Assembly: GCA_052389895.1 (NCBI GenBank)
Contig: JBQTHM010000006.1
Location: 3,659 to 67,658 of the forward strand
Length of the DNA stretch: 64,000 nucleotides
Direction: 5' to 3'
From: CAVVXX01 sp052389895
Lineage (GTDB): Bacteria > Pseudomonadota > Alphaproteobacteria > Micropepsales > Micropepsaceae
This document shows, one piece after another, positions 16,144 to 26,701 of the stretch. The translations under genes were made by a program, and so were the position numbers. Below the pieces are notes generated by a model. That model saw only the letters and a list, made by a program, of their open reading frames with translations. It did not search any database and was not told the DNA's origin. Numbering within the stretch: the stretch's first letter is position 1; each line of letters opens with the position of its first letter.

Positions 16144-17317
16144 GGCCGGTGAGTTCGCTGGCGGTGACCGGACGGCCGTAGAGAAACCCCTGCGCATAAT
16201 CGCAGCCGAGTTCGGCCAGCAGTTTCGCGGTGGCTTCGGTCTCTACGCCTTCGGCCACGACCTGCATGTCGAGCGCGTGCGCAAGCGCGATCACCGCTCC
16301 TACGATTTTGCGATCCTCCGTATGCGTCGCGCAGTGGCGGATGAAGCTCTTGTCGATTTTTACCTCATCGATGGGAAGGCGCTGCAGCCGCGAGAGCGAG
16401 GAATAGCCCGTGCCGAAATCGTCCACCGCCACGCGCACGCCGCGCAGGCATAGGGCGGAAAGCGCCGCGGCGAGGCTTTTCTGGTCTGTTGCCATTTCGC
16501 CTTCGGGAATCTCAACGGTGAGTCCGTCCAGCGTGATCTGAAAGCGCTCGCACATGCGATGGAGCTCGGCCACGAACTGGGGATCGAGAATGGTCGTAAT
16601 GGGAACGTTTACGCTCACATTCACGGGTGCAGACAATTTGGTCCACAGCGACCGGTTCTGGAAAACTTTGCGTAGCATCGTGCTGGTCAGCTCGTTCATG
16701 CCGCTTTTGTCGAGCTTGTGTAAGAACCGCGCTGGCGACAGTAGCCCTTCCGACGGATGTTGCCAACGAACCAGCGCCTCGGCGGAAGCCACTTCGCCGT
16801 CTGGCAGCGACACGATCGGCTGATAGCGCACGACGATTTCCTCGTTGCGGATCGCCTGCACCACCTCGTCGCGGCTCGGCGTAAACGCCTTTTGCGGGTA
16901 GGCCGCCAGTGCTTCCAGCAACGGCTTGATGGTGAAGGGTTTGCGTACGCAACCGATGATCTTGAGCTTGTAATCCTCGGCGAGGCGGCTCACGGACCTG
17001 AGAAGCTGCTGGCTATGGCCGGAAATGAGAAGGATGCGGCCCTGGTAGTCCTGCGCAGCAAGTTCGTTCAAGATCGCTACGCCGTCGAGATCGGGAAGCG
17101 AAAGATCCATAATGCAAAGATCGGGTGCTTCGCGCGCCACAGCGCGCTCGAATTCGCGACCCGCAGAGAATGCTTTGGTGCGATAGCCCGCGTTTTCGAG
17201 TCCTCGGGTAATTACATCAAGAACGCCAAGCTCGTCGTCTACGACAAAGACGGTCTGCCGCTGCGCCTGCGTGTCGGCGCGTTCTTCCGCGATTGAATCT
17301 GCCTTGTGGTTCGCCAT
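16130..17317 (-). CDS. response regulator with EAL domain (c-di-GMP phosphodiesterase)
   Basis: A 395-aa two-domain protein. A receiver domain at about residues 20-140 has the phosphoacceptor Asp71 in CIMDLSLPD and Lys in VRKPF. An EAL domain at about 150-392 carries SAEALVRW, NVSVNVP, DDFGTGYSSLSRL, KIDKSFI and AEGVE, so the catalytic metal ligands appear intact. The segment after the NVSVN strand reads EIPEGEM. It probably degrades cyclic di-GMP under control of an unknown kinase; the three-gene kinase cassette upstream is a natural candidate. ATG 17317 is followed by a short charged N-terminus. Confidence 0.9.
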   Translation of the reverse strand: MANHKADSIAEERADTQAQRQTVFVVDDELGVLDVITRGLENAGYRTKAFSAGREFERAVAREAPDLCIMDLSLPDLDGVAILNELAAQDYQGRILLISGHSQQLLRSVSRLAEDYKLKIIGCVRKPFTIKPLLEALAAYPQKAFTPSRDEVVQAIRNEEIVVRYQPIVSLPDGEVASAEALVRWQHPSEGLLSPARFLHKLDKSGMNELTSTMLRKVFQNRSLWTKLSAPVNVSVNVPITTILDPQFVAELHRMCERFQITLDGLTVEIPEGEMATDQKSLAAALSALCLRGVRVAVDDFGTGYSSLSRLQRLPIDEVKIDKSFIRHCATHTEDRKIVGAVIALAHALDMQVVAEGVETEATAKLLAELGCDYAQGFLYGRPVTASELTGLIQN

Positions 17318-17408
17318 GAAGCCTGCGCCGCTACCGCGCAGATACTCGCATCCCAGCCTTAACGGCGGTTAAACACGGCGCACTAATGACGACGAGGTAA
17401 CTGGTTGT

Positions 17409-19220
17409 TTACGCTCGCCGCACGCGGCCGCGATCCAGTGTCGCGCGCACTTTGCGCACAAGGGCATTGGGGCGAAACGGCTTGGCAATGATTTCCGCAT
17501 GCGGTTCTTCTGTTTCGTCCGTCTCTCCGGCAAAGGCGCTCATAAGAAGAAGATTTAAGCCGGGGCTTTTTGCTGCGAGTGCACGGGCAAGCTGGCGCCC
17601 GCCCATTTTGGGCATGCCCACGTCGCTCAAGACGAGGTCGATCTGCCCCTGCTTCTCTTCGACGACGCGAAGCGCCTCTTCGCCGTCGCCTGCAGTCAAC
17701 ACCGTGTAGCCATGCTTGCGCAGAAGCTCTGAAATCGAGGCAAGCACCGGCGAATCGTCATCTGCGACAAGAATGGTTTCGTGCCCCCGGATAGAGTCGG
17801 ACGGTTCCTCAGCGTCCTCTTGCGCACCGGCGACTGAGCCTGGGACGCCCGGCAGAATGATGGAGACCGTGGTTCCCGCGCCCGGTTCGCTTGTGATGCC
17901 GATTTTGCCGCCTGCTTGATCCACGATGGCGTAGCACGTCGCAAGCCCGAGGCCCGTGCCTTTTCCGGCCTGCTTGGTCGTAAAGAAGGGATCGAAAACC
18001 TTGGCCAGCACATCCGGCGGAATCCCGCAGCCTGTGTCGCTCACGCTTAGCTGAACACGCCCGCCGGCTGCGGTTTCCAGCGCGATCATCAACCTGCCGC
18101 CATCCGGCATGGCGTCTTTTGCGTTGACCGCAAGATTCATCAGCACCTGTTCCATCTGGCCTTTGTCGGCCAAGACGGGTGGAACAGTTTCGAGCCGTGT
18201 CACGATCTCAATCTTGGCGGGCAGAGTGCGCCCGAGCAGAGCGACGATCGACTCGATCGACAGCTTTAGGTCGATAACACGTGGTTCGATCGATTTTTTG
18301 CGCGTTAACGCCAGCAGTTGCGACACGAGCGCCTCCGCACGCTCCGAAGCGCCCAGAATCTGCTTTACGTCGTGGCGCTTGCGGTCTGTCTCCGGGATCG
18401 CATCGGCCAGAAACGTCGCGCAGTTGACGATGACTGTAAGAAGATTGTTGAAGTCGTGCGCTACCCCGCCCGCGAGCCGGCCCAAAGCTTCCATCTTCTG
18501 TGACTGCAACAGCTGCTCGGCCAAAAGCTTCGTTTCCGTCGTATCGCGGATGGAGGCGAGATAAGCGCGCTCGTGGTTCCACTCGAAAGCCGCAGCGCGG
18601 ATCTCGGCGCTACATAGCTTTTCGTCGCGCTCGAAGGCGATTTCGCTCACACCCGCGTCGCCTATGGGGTACGGAAGCGGGCGGCCGACAAGCTCGTTCT
18701 CGTTCTTCCCGAAAAGCGCGAGCGCCGCGTTGTTCGCAAAGCGCACGACACCCTGTCCGTCCACGACGATCACGGCGTCAGGGTTGGCGGCTATCAGGCG
18801 TTCGATCTGCCGGTGTTGCTCCTGGATGCGGTGGCGTTCCAGCGCATAAAGAAAACTTCGCGCCACCAGGCGGGAAGCGGGTTCGTTTTTGCTCAGAAAC
18901 TCCTGCGCCCCTTCAGCCAAAGCCTGGCGTCTGAGCTCTTCGTCGTCCGCGCCGGAAAGCACGATTATCGCCATTTCCTTGTGGATCTCGCGCAGCCGCT
19001 TGAGTGAAGCGAGACCCGTACTGTCCGGCAGATTGAGGTCAAGAATGACTGCGTCTACCGAACTCGATTCCAGCGCGGCAATGGCCTCCGAGAGGCGCGA
19101 GACCACCTTGATGTCGAACGCGTAGTCGGGAAACGAGGTCAGGCGCTCGCGCGCGAGCTCCGCATCGCCCGGATTGTCTTCGACGAGCAGCAGACGGAAA
19201 GCCGTACCCGCGGAATCCAT
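17409..19220 (-). CDS. hybrid histidine kinase REC-PAS-HisKA-HATPase-REC
   Basis: A 603-aa cytoplasmic hybrid kinase. The first receiver domain, residues 9-125, has phosphoacceptor Asp61 in VILDLNLPDS. A PAS domain follows at about 138-230. The HisKA phosphorylation site is His255 in GGVAHDFNN. The HATPase domain at 350-460 has DTGCGIPP and GKGTGLGLA. A second receiver at about 480-600 has LSDVGMPKMGG. The leading receiver suggests it takes phosphate from the upstream kinase. The ATG overlaps the stop of the Rcp1-like regulator by one base, so the two are translationally coupled. Confidence 0.9.
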   Translation of the reverse strand: MDSAGTAFRLLLVEDNPGDAELARERLTSFPDYAFDIKVVSRLSEAIAALESSSVDAVILDLNLPDSTGLASLKRLREIHKEMAIIVLSGADDEELRRQALAEGAQEFLSKNEPASRLVARSFLYALERHRIQEQHRQIERLIAANPDAVIVVDGQGVVRFANNAALALFGKNENELVGRPLPYPIGDAGVSEIAFERDEKLCSAEIRAAAFEWNHERAYLASIRDTTETKLLAEQLLQSQKMEALGRLAGGVAHDFNNLLTVIVNCATFLADAIPETDRKRHDVKQILGASERAEALVSQLLALTRKKSIEPRVIDLKLSIESIVALLGRTLPAKIEIVTRLETVPPVLADKGQMEQVLMNLAVNAKDAMPDGGRLMIALETAAGGRVQLSVSDTGCGIPPDVLAKVFDPFFTTKQAGKGTGLGLATCYAIVDQAGGKIGITSEPGAGTTVSIILPGVPGSVAGAQEDAEEPSDSIRGHETILVADDDSPVLASISELLRKHGYTVLTAGDGEEALRVVEEKQGQIDLVLSDVGMPKMGGRQLARALAAKSPGLNLLLMSAFAGETDETEEPHAEIIAKPFRPNALVRKVRATLDRGRVRRA

Positions 19221-19687
19221 CAGCCGGTCATTTCCAGTTTTGACTTCCGCCGGCCTGTGTTTTGCGGAAGCTTGACCACGGTGAACCAGAAGTTCTCGAC
19301 TTCTTTGACGATGGTCTGAAAAGCTTTCAGATCAACGGGCTTGATCACGTAGCAATTCGCACCAAGATTGTACGTCTGCACGATGTCGCGTTCGGCCGAG
19401 GAAGAGGTGAGTACGACCACGGGAATACCGCGCAGATCGGCATCAGATTTGACCTCGGCCAGCACCTGGCGGCCGTCCATTTTCGGCAGGTTGAGATCGA
19501 GCAGGATTAGATCGGGGCGCGGCGCTTGCGCGTATTGTTCTTGCCTTCGTAGGTAGCGGATTGCTTCCACGCCGTCCCGCACCGTGTCTATATCCAGCAG
19601 CAATTTGCCCGAGGTTATTGCCTCGCACATCAGGTCTGCATCCGCGGGATTGTCCTCGACCAGGAGGACTTGAATGGGCTGGGTCAT
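19220..19687 (-). CDS. Rcp1-like single-domain response regulator
   Basis: A 155-aa stand-alone receiver of the type that partners phytochrome-like kinases (Rcp1 group). Phosphoacceptor Asp64 lies in [17 protein letters not shown], the conserved Thr/Ser in [12 protein letters not shown], and the Lys in YVIKPVD. The start at 19687 has AGGAGAAGG and overlaps the kinase stop (ATGA). Downstream it touches the hybrid kinase, so kinase, regulator and hybrid kinase form one operon and probably one phosphorelay. Confidence 0.9.
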   Translation of the reverse strand: MTQPIQVLLVEDNPADADLMCEAITSGKLLLDIDTVRDGVEAIRYLRRQEQYAQAPRPDLILLDLNLPKMDGRQVLAEVKSDADLRGIPVVVLTSSSAERDIVQTYNLGANCYVIKPVDLKAFQTIVKEVENFWFTVVKLPQNTGRRKSKLEMTG

Positions 19688-22326
19688 GCTGCCTTCTCCT
19701 GTGTTGCCGGCATCGTGAAATAGAATGTTGTTCCCTTGCCCGGCTCGGATTCGAACCAAATCCGCCCGCGATGGCGCTCGACGATCTTCCTGGCGATCGT
19801 GAGCCCAATGCCGCTGCCTTCGTAGGTTTCGCGGTCGTGCAGGCGCTGGAACATTTGGAAAATCCGGTCGGAATACTTTGTGTCGATACCGATGCCGTTG
19901 TCTTCGACGAAAAACTGCCACCCGCCCGAAATCGCGCGCGCGCCGATGTGCAGCCGCAGCGGGCGATCAGGCACGCGGAACTTGAGCGAATTACCGATCA
20001 GATTCTGGAACACTTGCCCGAGCTGGACATCGTCGGCGGTAATTACCGGCAGCTGCCCGATCTCGATTTCCGCCCGCGCTTCGTCGATCGTCGGTTTAAG
20101 GGCGCGCAACGATTGCCTGACAATCATGTTGGCGTCAGCGGGCTGCGGAGGATGTCCCTGTGTGCCCACGCGCGAAAAGGTGAGAAGATCATTGACAAGC
20201 CGCTGCATGCGCTTGGCGCCGTCCACCGCGTAGGCGATGTATTTTTCGGCTTTCTCGTCCAGCTTGCCGTGATAGCGCTCGGCCAGAAGCTCGGCATAGC
20301 TGGCGACCATCCTAAGCGGTTCCTGCAAATCGTGCGATGCGACATAGGCGAATTGCTCCAGTTCGGAGTTGGAGCGCTGCAGCTCGGCGGTGCGCTCGGC
20401 CATCGTCTTTTCGTGTCGCTTCCGCTCTGTGATGTCGACGATGGAGGCAAGGACGAGTAAGCCGTTTGGCGTTCGAATCGGATTAAGGCCAATTTCGATG
20501 GCAACGGGGCTCCCGTCTTTCCGCATCCCGAAAAGATCGCGGCCAGCGCCCATCATGCGGCGCGCCGGATCTTTCGCGTAATCTTTGCGATGCTGCACGT
20601 GCGCGTCGCGCACCTCCTTTGGAATCAATATATCGACAGGCTTGCCCACGAGTTCGCCATGCGCATAGCCGAACATGCGCTCGGTTTCCTGGTTTACCAG
20701 AATGATCTTGCCCTCCGCATCCGCCATGATCATTGCGCCGGGCGAGGACTCGACCGCCAAGCGGAACATGCGGTCGGCCTGCTTGCGTTCGGTTATGTCG
20801 CGCGCGATGGCCGAGCCGCCTATGACCTCGCCTGAATCGGAGAAAATGGGAGAGAAGTTGAATGATACTTCGATTGGCGTGCCTTGTTTCGTTTGTCGTA
20901 CGGCTTCGATGCCCACGATCCGCTCGCCGCGCCCGACGGCCTCGAGGTATCGCTTCTGTTCCGCGCGCTGTTCGGGCGTGGCGATGATCGAAACGTTGTT
21001 GCCTATGGCCTCCTCGGCAGAATAGCCGAACATGCGCTCGGCCGCCGGATTCCAGGTGGTGAGATTGCCCCCGAGATCGCTCGTGAATATCGCATCGTTG
21101 GCCGACGTGACGGCGGCTATGTACAGTTTTTCGCGCTCGGCATATTTGCGTATCAGCTGTTCAACGCGCTTGCGCTCTTCGATTTCACTTTGCAACGCGC
21201 CGGTTTTTTCGCGTACCGCATCAGCCATGCGCTTGAAAGCCCGGGCGAGCACGCCCATTTCGCTTTTGTCATGTTCTGGAACGTCGACACTTTCTTCGCC
21301 GGTAAAATGTTCTACCGAATGCGTGAGGGCGCGCAGCGGGCGTGTAAACGAACGTGCGACCAATGCCGCCAGCAGGGCGGCGCACAGCGCCGCTACGATC
21401 GCGCCGATCATGCTTGATTGGCCAATTGTTCTAGCCGAAGCGAGCGCAGCCGAAAGCGGTAATACGTCGACCACGGTAATCTGCGGTCCGCCCGCTATAC
21501 GCAGTTTGGCGTCGCCGAAGATCGCTTCGTCCTGATTCACGCCCTGCCAGCGATATCGCTGGCCCAATTCCCAGCCAAATTCACGCGTGCGATCGGGATG
21601 GACCAGAAAATTTCCCGTCTCGCTTATGACGAAACCGGAAGCATTGTCCGGAACCATGCCGCGCAGCTCAGCGAAGGCGGGGCGCATATCTATGTTAATG
21701 ACGACGACGCCGAACAGCTTCCCCTCGGTAGTAAAGATCGGCTTGCCCAGCCGCATGACCGGCACGTGCGGCTCGGCAATGGCCCCCTTCTCCCGATTCA
21801 GTTCGATGGGCGACACATAAACGCTTCCGCGCGGCGCGCGCAGTGTTTCCGCGAAATAGGGCTGGTCGCCTTTGCGTTGCAACTCGTTGTCCGGAACGAT
21901 GCGGACGGTGCCTTTTGGTCCCATGCGGTCCACCCGCAGAATTTCACGCCCGCCGTCGGCTAGGCCGATGACACGAAACTGGTAATAGGCGGGCTTCGCG
22001 TTGAGATGCGCCAGCACGTTCTCAGTGAAGCGCTCGCGCCAACCTATGGCGGAAACACCGTCCTGCGTTCCGCCGCGGGATAGCGCAATTATCAGGTTGT
22101 TCAACCCTGTGGAGCCCGTGCTTGCGAGCACGTCCGCGCGCGCCCAGCGGACATAGGAGTCAAGCATGGCCGCCTGCATGTGCGCACGCGCCTCGAGCCG
22201 CGAGATTTCCGAGGGAATGATCGCCGCTTCCAGATTGCGGTAGGAAAAATAACTGACAGCCAACACCGTCAGCGCCACGAGCGCGACCATCGCCGCAGTC
22301 AATCGGGTGGAGAGATTCATCCCCAT
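19684..22326 (-). CDS. membrane sensor histidine kinase (dCache-HAMP-PAS-PAS-HisKA)
   Basis: An 880-aa sensor kinase. A first membrane helix at about residues 10-29 and a second at about 307-327 enclose a roughly 275-residue periplasmic sensor with dCache-like features ([27 protein letters not shown]). A HAMP domain, then two PAS domains at about 400-520 and 525-645, follow; each ends in DITERK. The phosphorylation site is near His664 in [12 protein letters not shown], typical of Cph1-like kinases. The HATPase domain at 770-876 has DNGIGID and [11 protein letters not shown]. It is the first gene of the cassette. The ligand is unknown. Confidence 0.9.
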   Translation of the reverse strand: MGMNLSTRLTAAMVALVALTVLAVSYFSYRNLEAAIIPSEISRLEARAHMQAAMLDSYVRWARADVLASTGSTGLNNLIIALSRGGTQDGVSAIGWRERFTENVLAHLNAKPAYYQFRVIGLADGGREILRVDRMGPKGTVRIVPDNELQRKGDQPYFAETLRAPRGSVYVSPIELNREKGAIAEPHVPVMRLGKPIFTTEGKLFGVVVINIDMRPAFAELRGMVPDNASGFVISETGNFLVHPDRTREFGWELGQRYRWQGVNQDEAIFGDAKLRIAGGPQITVVDVLPLSAALASARTIGQSSMIGAIVAALCAALLAALVARSFTRPLRALTHSVEHFTGEESVDVPEHDKSEMGVLARAFKRMADAVREKTGALQSEIEERKRVEQLIRKYAEREKLYIAAVTSANDAIFTSDLGGNLTTWNPAAERMFGYSAEEAIGNNVSIIATPEQRAEQKRYLEAVGRGERIVGIEAVRQTKQGTPIEVSFNFSPIFSDSGEVIGGSAIARDITERKQADRMFRLAVESSPGAMIMADAEGKIILVNQETERMFGYAHGELVGKPVDILIPKEVRDAHVQHRKDYAKDPARRMMGAGRDLFGMRKDGSPVAIEIGLNPIRTPNGLLVLASIVDITERKRHEKTMAERTAELQRSNSELEQFAYVASHDLQEPLRMVASYAELLAERYHGKLDEKAEKYIAYAVDGAKRMQRLVNDLLTFSRVGTQGHPPQPADANMIVRQSLRALKPTIDEARAEIEIGQLPVITADDVQLGQVFQNLIGNSLKFRVPDRPLRLHIGARAISGGWQFFVEDNGIGIDTKYSDRIFQMFQRLHDRETYEGSGIGLTIARKIVERHRGRIWFESEPGKGTTFYFTMPATQEKAA

Positions 22327-22497
22327 GTCCCCGAGAATCCGCGCGGATTATAGGCACTTGGCCGGTTAACACTCTGTTTGCCCCAAGAAGGGCCAAGGCG
22401 TCGGCCCATGACAGAGGCGGTGCATGGTCTGGAATACCGGCCCGAAAGATGGATTCATGCCGTGCGCCGCGGGGGCGCGCGTTCTGCGGGGAAAATC

Positions 22498-24546
22498 ATG
22501 CAACGGATCATCGTGTTCGTCGTGTTCGCTTTCGTGTCGGCGTGCGCTGGCGGTCAACATGTGTCGGTCGGGCACGGGCAGGCCGAGATCGGCGCCTGGG
22601 GCTTCGACCTCGCCGGTATGGATACAAGCGTAAAACCGGGCAACGATTTCTTCCGCTACGCGAACGGCAAGTGGCATGCGGATGCCGTCGTTCCGCCGGA
22701 GCGGTCAACGATCGGTTCGTTTACCTATTTGAGAATCCGCAGCGAAGAGCGCCTGACAGGAATCCTGCAGGAACTGCGGGCAAAAGAAGGGCTCGACCCC
22801 GAGGCGGTCAAGGTGCGCGATCTTTATCGCAGCTTTGTTGATACCGCGCGCATCGAAGAGCTTGGCCTTTCGCCTGCGAAAGCGGACCTCGACATGATTG
22901 CGGGCTTGCGCACGCATGGCGATGTCGCGCGTGTTATGGGCTCGGTTCCGATCGGTACTGAAAGCATTTTCGCGGCGTTCATTGCGGTAGACAGCAAGAA
23001 TCCCGACGCCTATTCCATGTATCTGACGCAATCGGGTTTGGGACTTCCCGACCGCGACTATTACTTGATCGGCGAAAAAGGCGCCGTTGCGGTACGCGAA
23101 GCCTATCGCAGCTTCATAGAAAGAATGCTGCGCCTTGCCGAGATTCCGGATGCAAGACGCAAGGCGGAACGCGTTTTCGCGCTGGAAACGGACATCGCCA
23201 AGATTCACTGGCCGGCAGCGGAGCGGCGTAATGCCGATCGGACATATAATCCCATGCAACTCGCGGATATCACGGCGCTCGCCCCGGAATTCGATTGGCG
23301 CGCCTTCGTCTCGGAAACCGGCATTGGAGAGCTGCCTGGCGGCAAACGTACGCTCATCGTACGCGAGCAGACCGCATTTCCGGCGCTGGCAAGGTTGTTC
23401 CGGGAAACGCCCGTCGCGGTCTGGCGCGATTACCTGACCTTCCACTATCTGCGCACGCACGCCGATTTTCTGCCAAGGCGCTTCGACGATGCGAACTTTG
23501 ATTTCTACGGCAAGGTCGTGCTCGGCAACGAAGTGCAGCTCGAGCGCGACAAGCGCGGCGCGCATTTCGTGGACGCGATGATGGGTGAGGCGTCGGGCAA
23601 ATTATACGTCGCCAGGTATTTTCCTCCCGCCGCCAAGGCTAAAGCCCAGGCGCTGGTCGATAATCTGATGGCGACCTACGTCGAACGCATCAAGACGCGC
23701 GACTGGATGACCCCTCCTACCAAGTCGAAGGCGTTGGAAAAGGTCGCGCGCATGCGCGTGAAAATCGGCTATCCCGATACGTGGCGCGACTATTCGCTCT
23801 ATGAGGTGGACGCGGGCGATCTCTTCGGCAATGCGGTACGCGGGCAGGTGTTCGAATGGCGGCGCAGGTTGGCCCGGCTCGACCAACCCGTGGATCGCAA
23901 CGAGTGGGGTATGACGCCGCCTACCGTTAATGCCTATTTCAATGCGCGCGGCAACGAAATTGTTTTCCCTGCTGCGATATTGCAGCCCCCCTTCTTCGAT
24001 CCGAACGCCGACGATGCGGTAAATTATGGCGGCATAGGCGGAGTGATCGGCCACGAGATCAGCCATGGCTTCGATGACCAAGGCAGCAAATTCGATGCCA
24101 GCGGCGTGCTGCAAAACTGGTGGACGCCGGAGGATCGCAGAAATTTCGAGGCGAAGACCGAGGTGCTCGTAACGCAATTCGACGAATATGAGCCTCTGCC
24201 GGGACTGCGCGTGAACGGAAAGCTCACTCTTGGCGAAAATATCGGCGACCTCTCTGGGCTGACCATCGCGCACGCCGCGTACAGGCGCTCGCTAAGGGGA
24301 AGGCGGGCGCCCGTGGTGGACGGTTTTTCGAGTGACCAGCGCGTGTTCCTCGGTTGGGCGCAAGTGTGGCGGGAGAAGGCGCGTGAAGGCTACTTGCGCC
24401 AGCGCGTGCTATCCAATCCGCACAGTCCGGCGGAATTCCGCGTCACGGGGACAGTGCGCAATGTGGATGCTTGGTACGATGCCTTCGGAGTGACGGAGGG
24501 CAACCAGTATTTTCTGCCGCCGGCGCAGCGCGTGCATCTCTGGTGA
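22498..24546 (+). CDS. M13 family zinc metallopeptidase (PepO/neprilysin-like)
   Basis: A 682-aa exported peptidase of the M13 family, which cleaves peptides up to about 30-40 residues. The zinc motif is HEISH (His519, Glu520, His523) in VIGHEISHGFDDQG, and the third ligand is Glu580 in ENIGD. The substrate-binding NAYF is near residue 478. The N-terminus has a lipobox VSAC (Cys16), so it is probably a lipoprotein in the periplasm or outer membrane. GGGGAAAA before the ATG at 22498 supports that start over the upstream one at 22378. Confidence 0.93.
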   Translation: MQRIIVFVVFAFVSACAGGQHVSVGHGQAEIGAWGFDLAGMDTSVKPGNDFFRYANGKWHADAVVPPERSTIGSFTYLRIRSEERLTGILQELRAKEGLDPEAVKVRDLYRSFVDTARIEELGLSPAKADLDMIAGLRTHGDVARVMGSVPIGTESIFAAFIAVDSKNPDAYSMYLTQSGLGLPDRDYYLIGEKGAVAVREAYRSFIERMLRLAEIPDARRKAERVFALETDIAKIHWPAAERRNADRTYNPMQLADITALAPEFDWRAFVSETGIGELPGGKRTLIVREQTAFPALARLFRETPVAVWRDYLTFHYLRTHADFLPRRFDDANFDFYGKVVLGNEVQLERDKRGAHFVDAMMGEASGKLYVARYFPPAAKAKAQALVDNLMATYVERIKTRDWMTPPTKSKALEKVARMRVKIGYPDTWRDYSLYEVDAGDLFGNAVRGQVFEWRRRLARLDQPVDRNEWGMTPPTVNAYFNARGNEIVFPAAILQPPFFDPNADDAVNYGGIGGVIGHEISHGFDDQGSKFDASGVLQNWWTPEDRRNFEAKTEVLVTQFDEYEPLPGLRVNGKLTLGENIGDLSGLTIAHAAYRRSLRGRRAPVVDGFSSDQRVFLGWAQVWREKAREGYLRQRVLSNPHSPAEFRVTGTVRNVDAWYDAFGVTEGNQYFLPPAQRVHLW

Positions 24547-25182
24547 TCAGAGAGCGACGCGGAAAGAGCCTTCGGTTTTTGCTTTCACTTCGTCGAGACT
24601 CACGCCCGGCGCAAGCTCGACAAGCTTCATGCCGTCAGCATCGATATCGAACGCGGCGAGGTTGGTGATCACGCGGTCGACGCATTCCTTGCCGGTCACC
24701 GGCAATGTGCATTTCTTCAGAAGCTTCGGTTCGCCGCTTTTGCTGGTGTGATCCATGATCACTACCACGCGTTTCACGCCCGCCACGAGGTCCATGGCAC
24801 CGCCCATCCCCTTCACCATTTTCCCTGGAATCATCCAATTGGCCAGGTCACCCCTTTCCGACACTTCCATGGCGCCGAGAATGGAGAGGTCGATGTGGCC
24901 ACCGCGGATCATGGCGAAACTGTCGGAGGACGAGAAATAGGACGTGCGCCGCAGCTCGGTGATGGTCTGTTTTCCGGCATTGATCAGGTCGGCGTCCACT
25001 TCGTGTTCAAGCGGGAAGGGGCCCATGCCGAGCATGCCATTCTCGGACTGGAGCGTCACATCGACGCCTTCGGGAATATAGTTTGCGACGAGGGTCGGAA
25101 TGCCTATTCCGAGGTTCACATAGAACCCGTCGTGCAGCTCTTGCGCCGCCCGTTTCGCCATTTCGTCCCGGTTCCAGGCCAT
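24547..25182 (-). CDS. scoB: succinyl-CoA:3-ketoacid CoA-transferase subunit B
   Basis: Beta subunit (211 aa) of a 3-oxoacid CoA-transferase, which activates acetoacetate with succinyl-CoA in ketone-body or polyhydroxybutyrate breakdown. The catalytic glutamate is Glu47 in [21 protein letters not shown] [13 protein letters not shown] and [14 protein letters not shown] are family hallmarks. A GTG at 25191 overlaps the scoA stop (GTGA) and could be the start instead; the ATG at 25182 matches the usual MAW N-terminus. It is transcribed with scoA upstream. Confidence 0.92.
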   Translation of the reverse strand: MAWNRDEMAKRAAQELHDGFYVNLGIGIPTLVANYIPEGVDVTLQSENGMLGMGPFPLEHEVDADLINAGKQTITELRRTSYFSSSDSFAMIRGGHIDLSILGAMEVSERGDLANWMIPGKMVKGMGGAMDLVAGVKRVVVIMDHTSKSGEPKLLKKCTLPVTGKECVDRVITNLAAFDIDADGMKLVELAPGVSLDEVKAKTEGSFRVAL

Positions 25183-25187
25183 TGTTC

Positions 25188-25898
25188 TCACGCCGCCCTT
25201 ATCGTGCGTTTTTCGATGCGCTTTTCGAAGTTCATACCCTGGAAGATTCGCTGCACGAAAATGCCCGGCGTGTGAATATGATCGGGATCCAGCGTGCCAA
25301 GCGGAACCAAATGCTCCACCTCCGCGACTGTCACCTTCCCCGCCGTCGCCATAATTGGATTAAAATTGCGTGCCGTCTTGCGATAGACGAGGTTGCCTGC
25401 CTCGTCCCCTTTCCACGCCTTTACGATTGAAAGATCGGCGGTAAGGCCGGTCTCCAGAATGTAGGTTTCACCGTTGAACGCCTTGTGCTCTTTTCCTTCT
25501 GCGATCACGGTTCCGGCGCCGGTTTTCGTGTAAAAGCCGGGGATGCCCGCGCCGCCCGCACGGATGCGTTCCGCCAGCGTGCCTTGCGGGTTGAATTCCA
25601 GCTCAAGCTCGCCAGCAAGAAATTGCCGTTCGAAGGTTTGGTTTTCCCCTACGTATGAGCTGATCATTTTCTTGATCTGGCGCGTTTGCAGGAGAAGCCC
25701 GAGCCCGAAATCGTCTACTCCGGCATTGTTCGAGATTACGGTCAGATTTTTTACGCCGGACTCCCTAAGCGCCAGAATCAGGTTTTCCGGTATCCCACAC
25801 AGGCCAAAGCCGCCGGACATGATGGTCATGCCGTCGAAGAGAAGGCCGTCGAGTGCCGCCCTGGCGTCCTGCGAGACCTTGTGCACGCGCCCGCCCAT
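25188..25898 (-). CDS. scoA: succinyl-CoA:3-ketoacid CoA-transferase subunit A
   Basis: Alpha subunit (236 aa) of the same CoA-transferase. [13 protein letters not shown] is the CoA-binding glycine motif, and [15 protein letters not shown] and [16 protein letters not shown] are characteristic of the alpha subunit. The two subunits form the heterotetrameric enzyme. GCGGAAG before ATG 25898 favours that start over ATG 25916. The gene overlaps scoB at its 3' end. Divergent from the IalB pair. Confidence 0.92.
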   Translation of the reverse strand: MGGRVHKVSQDARAALDGLLFDGMTIMSGGFGLCGIPENLILALRESGVKNLTVISNNAGVDDFGLGLLLQTRQIKKMISSYVGENQTFERQFLAGELELEFNPQGTLAERIRAGGAGIPGFYTKTGAGTVIAEGKEHKAFNGETYILETGLTADLSIVKAWKGDEAGNLVYRKTARNFNPIMATAGKVTVAEVEHLVPLGTLDPDHIHTPGIFVQRIFQGMNFEKRIEKRTIRAA

Positions 25899-25970
25899 TT
25901 GGCTTCCGCAGGTCATTTAGCAGCCGGAACGCTTGGGATAAAGCGCGGCAATGTGGGCGGCTGCCGATAT

Positions 25971-25996
25971 TGGGCAGCGACAATAAGAAGTGTCGC
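25971..25996. promoter_or_regulatory. small inverted repeat between scoA and the IalB genes
   Basis: GCGACA (25977-25982) and its complement TGTCGC (25991-25996) flank an 8-base A-rich spacer. A second small palindrome, CTGCC-GATATT-GGCAG type, lies just upstream. The position between divergent genes suits an operator or a leader hairpin. No regulator is implied by sequence. Confidence 0.3.
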
Positions 25997-26070
25997 AAAT
26001 TGCGCAAAGCCGGGCTACAAGTCCCGGCCCGCACGGCCAAGCCCCGTGCGGTGCACATTTGGACGGGCCG

Positions 26071-26682
26071 ATGACCACGACGAGCACGCAACCTGAGCCG
26101 CGCCTACGCGCGCCTGGCCTGAAAAGCCTTTTGCCGATCCTGCTCGGCGTTGCAATCGCAGTGTTGCTGATAGCAGTAGGCAGTCTGGGAACGATAGTGA
26201 TGCAGCACGTCAATCGTACGGACCGCAACGAGGTGACAATCGTCGGATTTGACGATTGGCGGGTCATTTGCCCGCCGGTGAAGGATCCGGGAACGGGCTG
26301 TATGCTCAATATGGATGTGTCACGCGACACCGGCGAAACACTTCTGCGCTTTTCGCTGACCGCGACCGATCCTAATCCGACGCTGCGCATCACCGTGCCG
26401 CACGGCGTGCTGCTGGATCAGGGGCTCGGGATTTCGGTCAGCGGTGTCGATATGAAAGTACGCCCATACGAGACCTGCGATACCGTCGGTTGCGTCGCCA
26501 GCATGGTGCTCGACGAACAGACGCTGAATGCGCTCAAGAGCAATCAGCAGGCTCAGATTGTCGTCGTTCCCGGCAATGGAACGCCGGTTTCGGTTCCTTT
26601 TTCGCTCAAAGGCTTCGCGGTCGGCTACGAGGAACTTGAAAGCGCCAACGCCTCGCGCGAGTTTTGGGGCTTCCTAAACTGA
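26071..26682 (+). CDS. invasion-associated locus B (IalB) family protein, membrane-anchored
   Basis: A 203-aa protein with a cytoplasmic N-terminus, one transmembrane helix at about residues 20-43, and a periplasmic IalB-like domain. The domain shows the GFDDWRVICPPVKD start, paired cysteines (Cys in VICPP, TGCML, ETCDTVGCVA) and an SLKGFAVGYEEL end. IalB proteins are widespread in alphaproteobacteria; the name comes from Bartonella, but the exact role is unclear. GGACGGG precedes the ATG at 26071. Followed 19 bases later by a second IalB gene. Confidence 0.8.
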   Translation: MTTTSTQPEPRLRAPGLKSLLPILLGVAIAVLLIAVGSLGTIVMQHVNRTDRNEVTIVGFDDWRVICPPVKDPGTGCMLNMDVSRDTGETLLRFSLTATDPNPTLRITVPHGVLLDQGLGISVSGVDMKVRPYETCDTVGCVASMVLDEQTLNALKSNQQAQIVVVPGNGTPVSVPFSLKGFAVGYEELESANASREFWGFLN

Positions 26683-26701
26683 TCTCTTGGGAAGAAAGCG
26701 C

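Noticed and set aside
17359..17372. TTAA-N6-TTAA near the REC-EAL start as a CtrA box
   Set aside because: Spacing is 6, no trailing C, and no clear link to a promoter.
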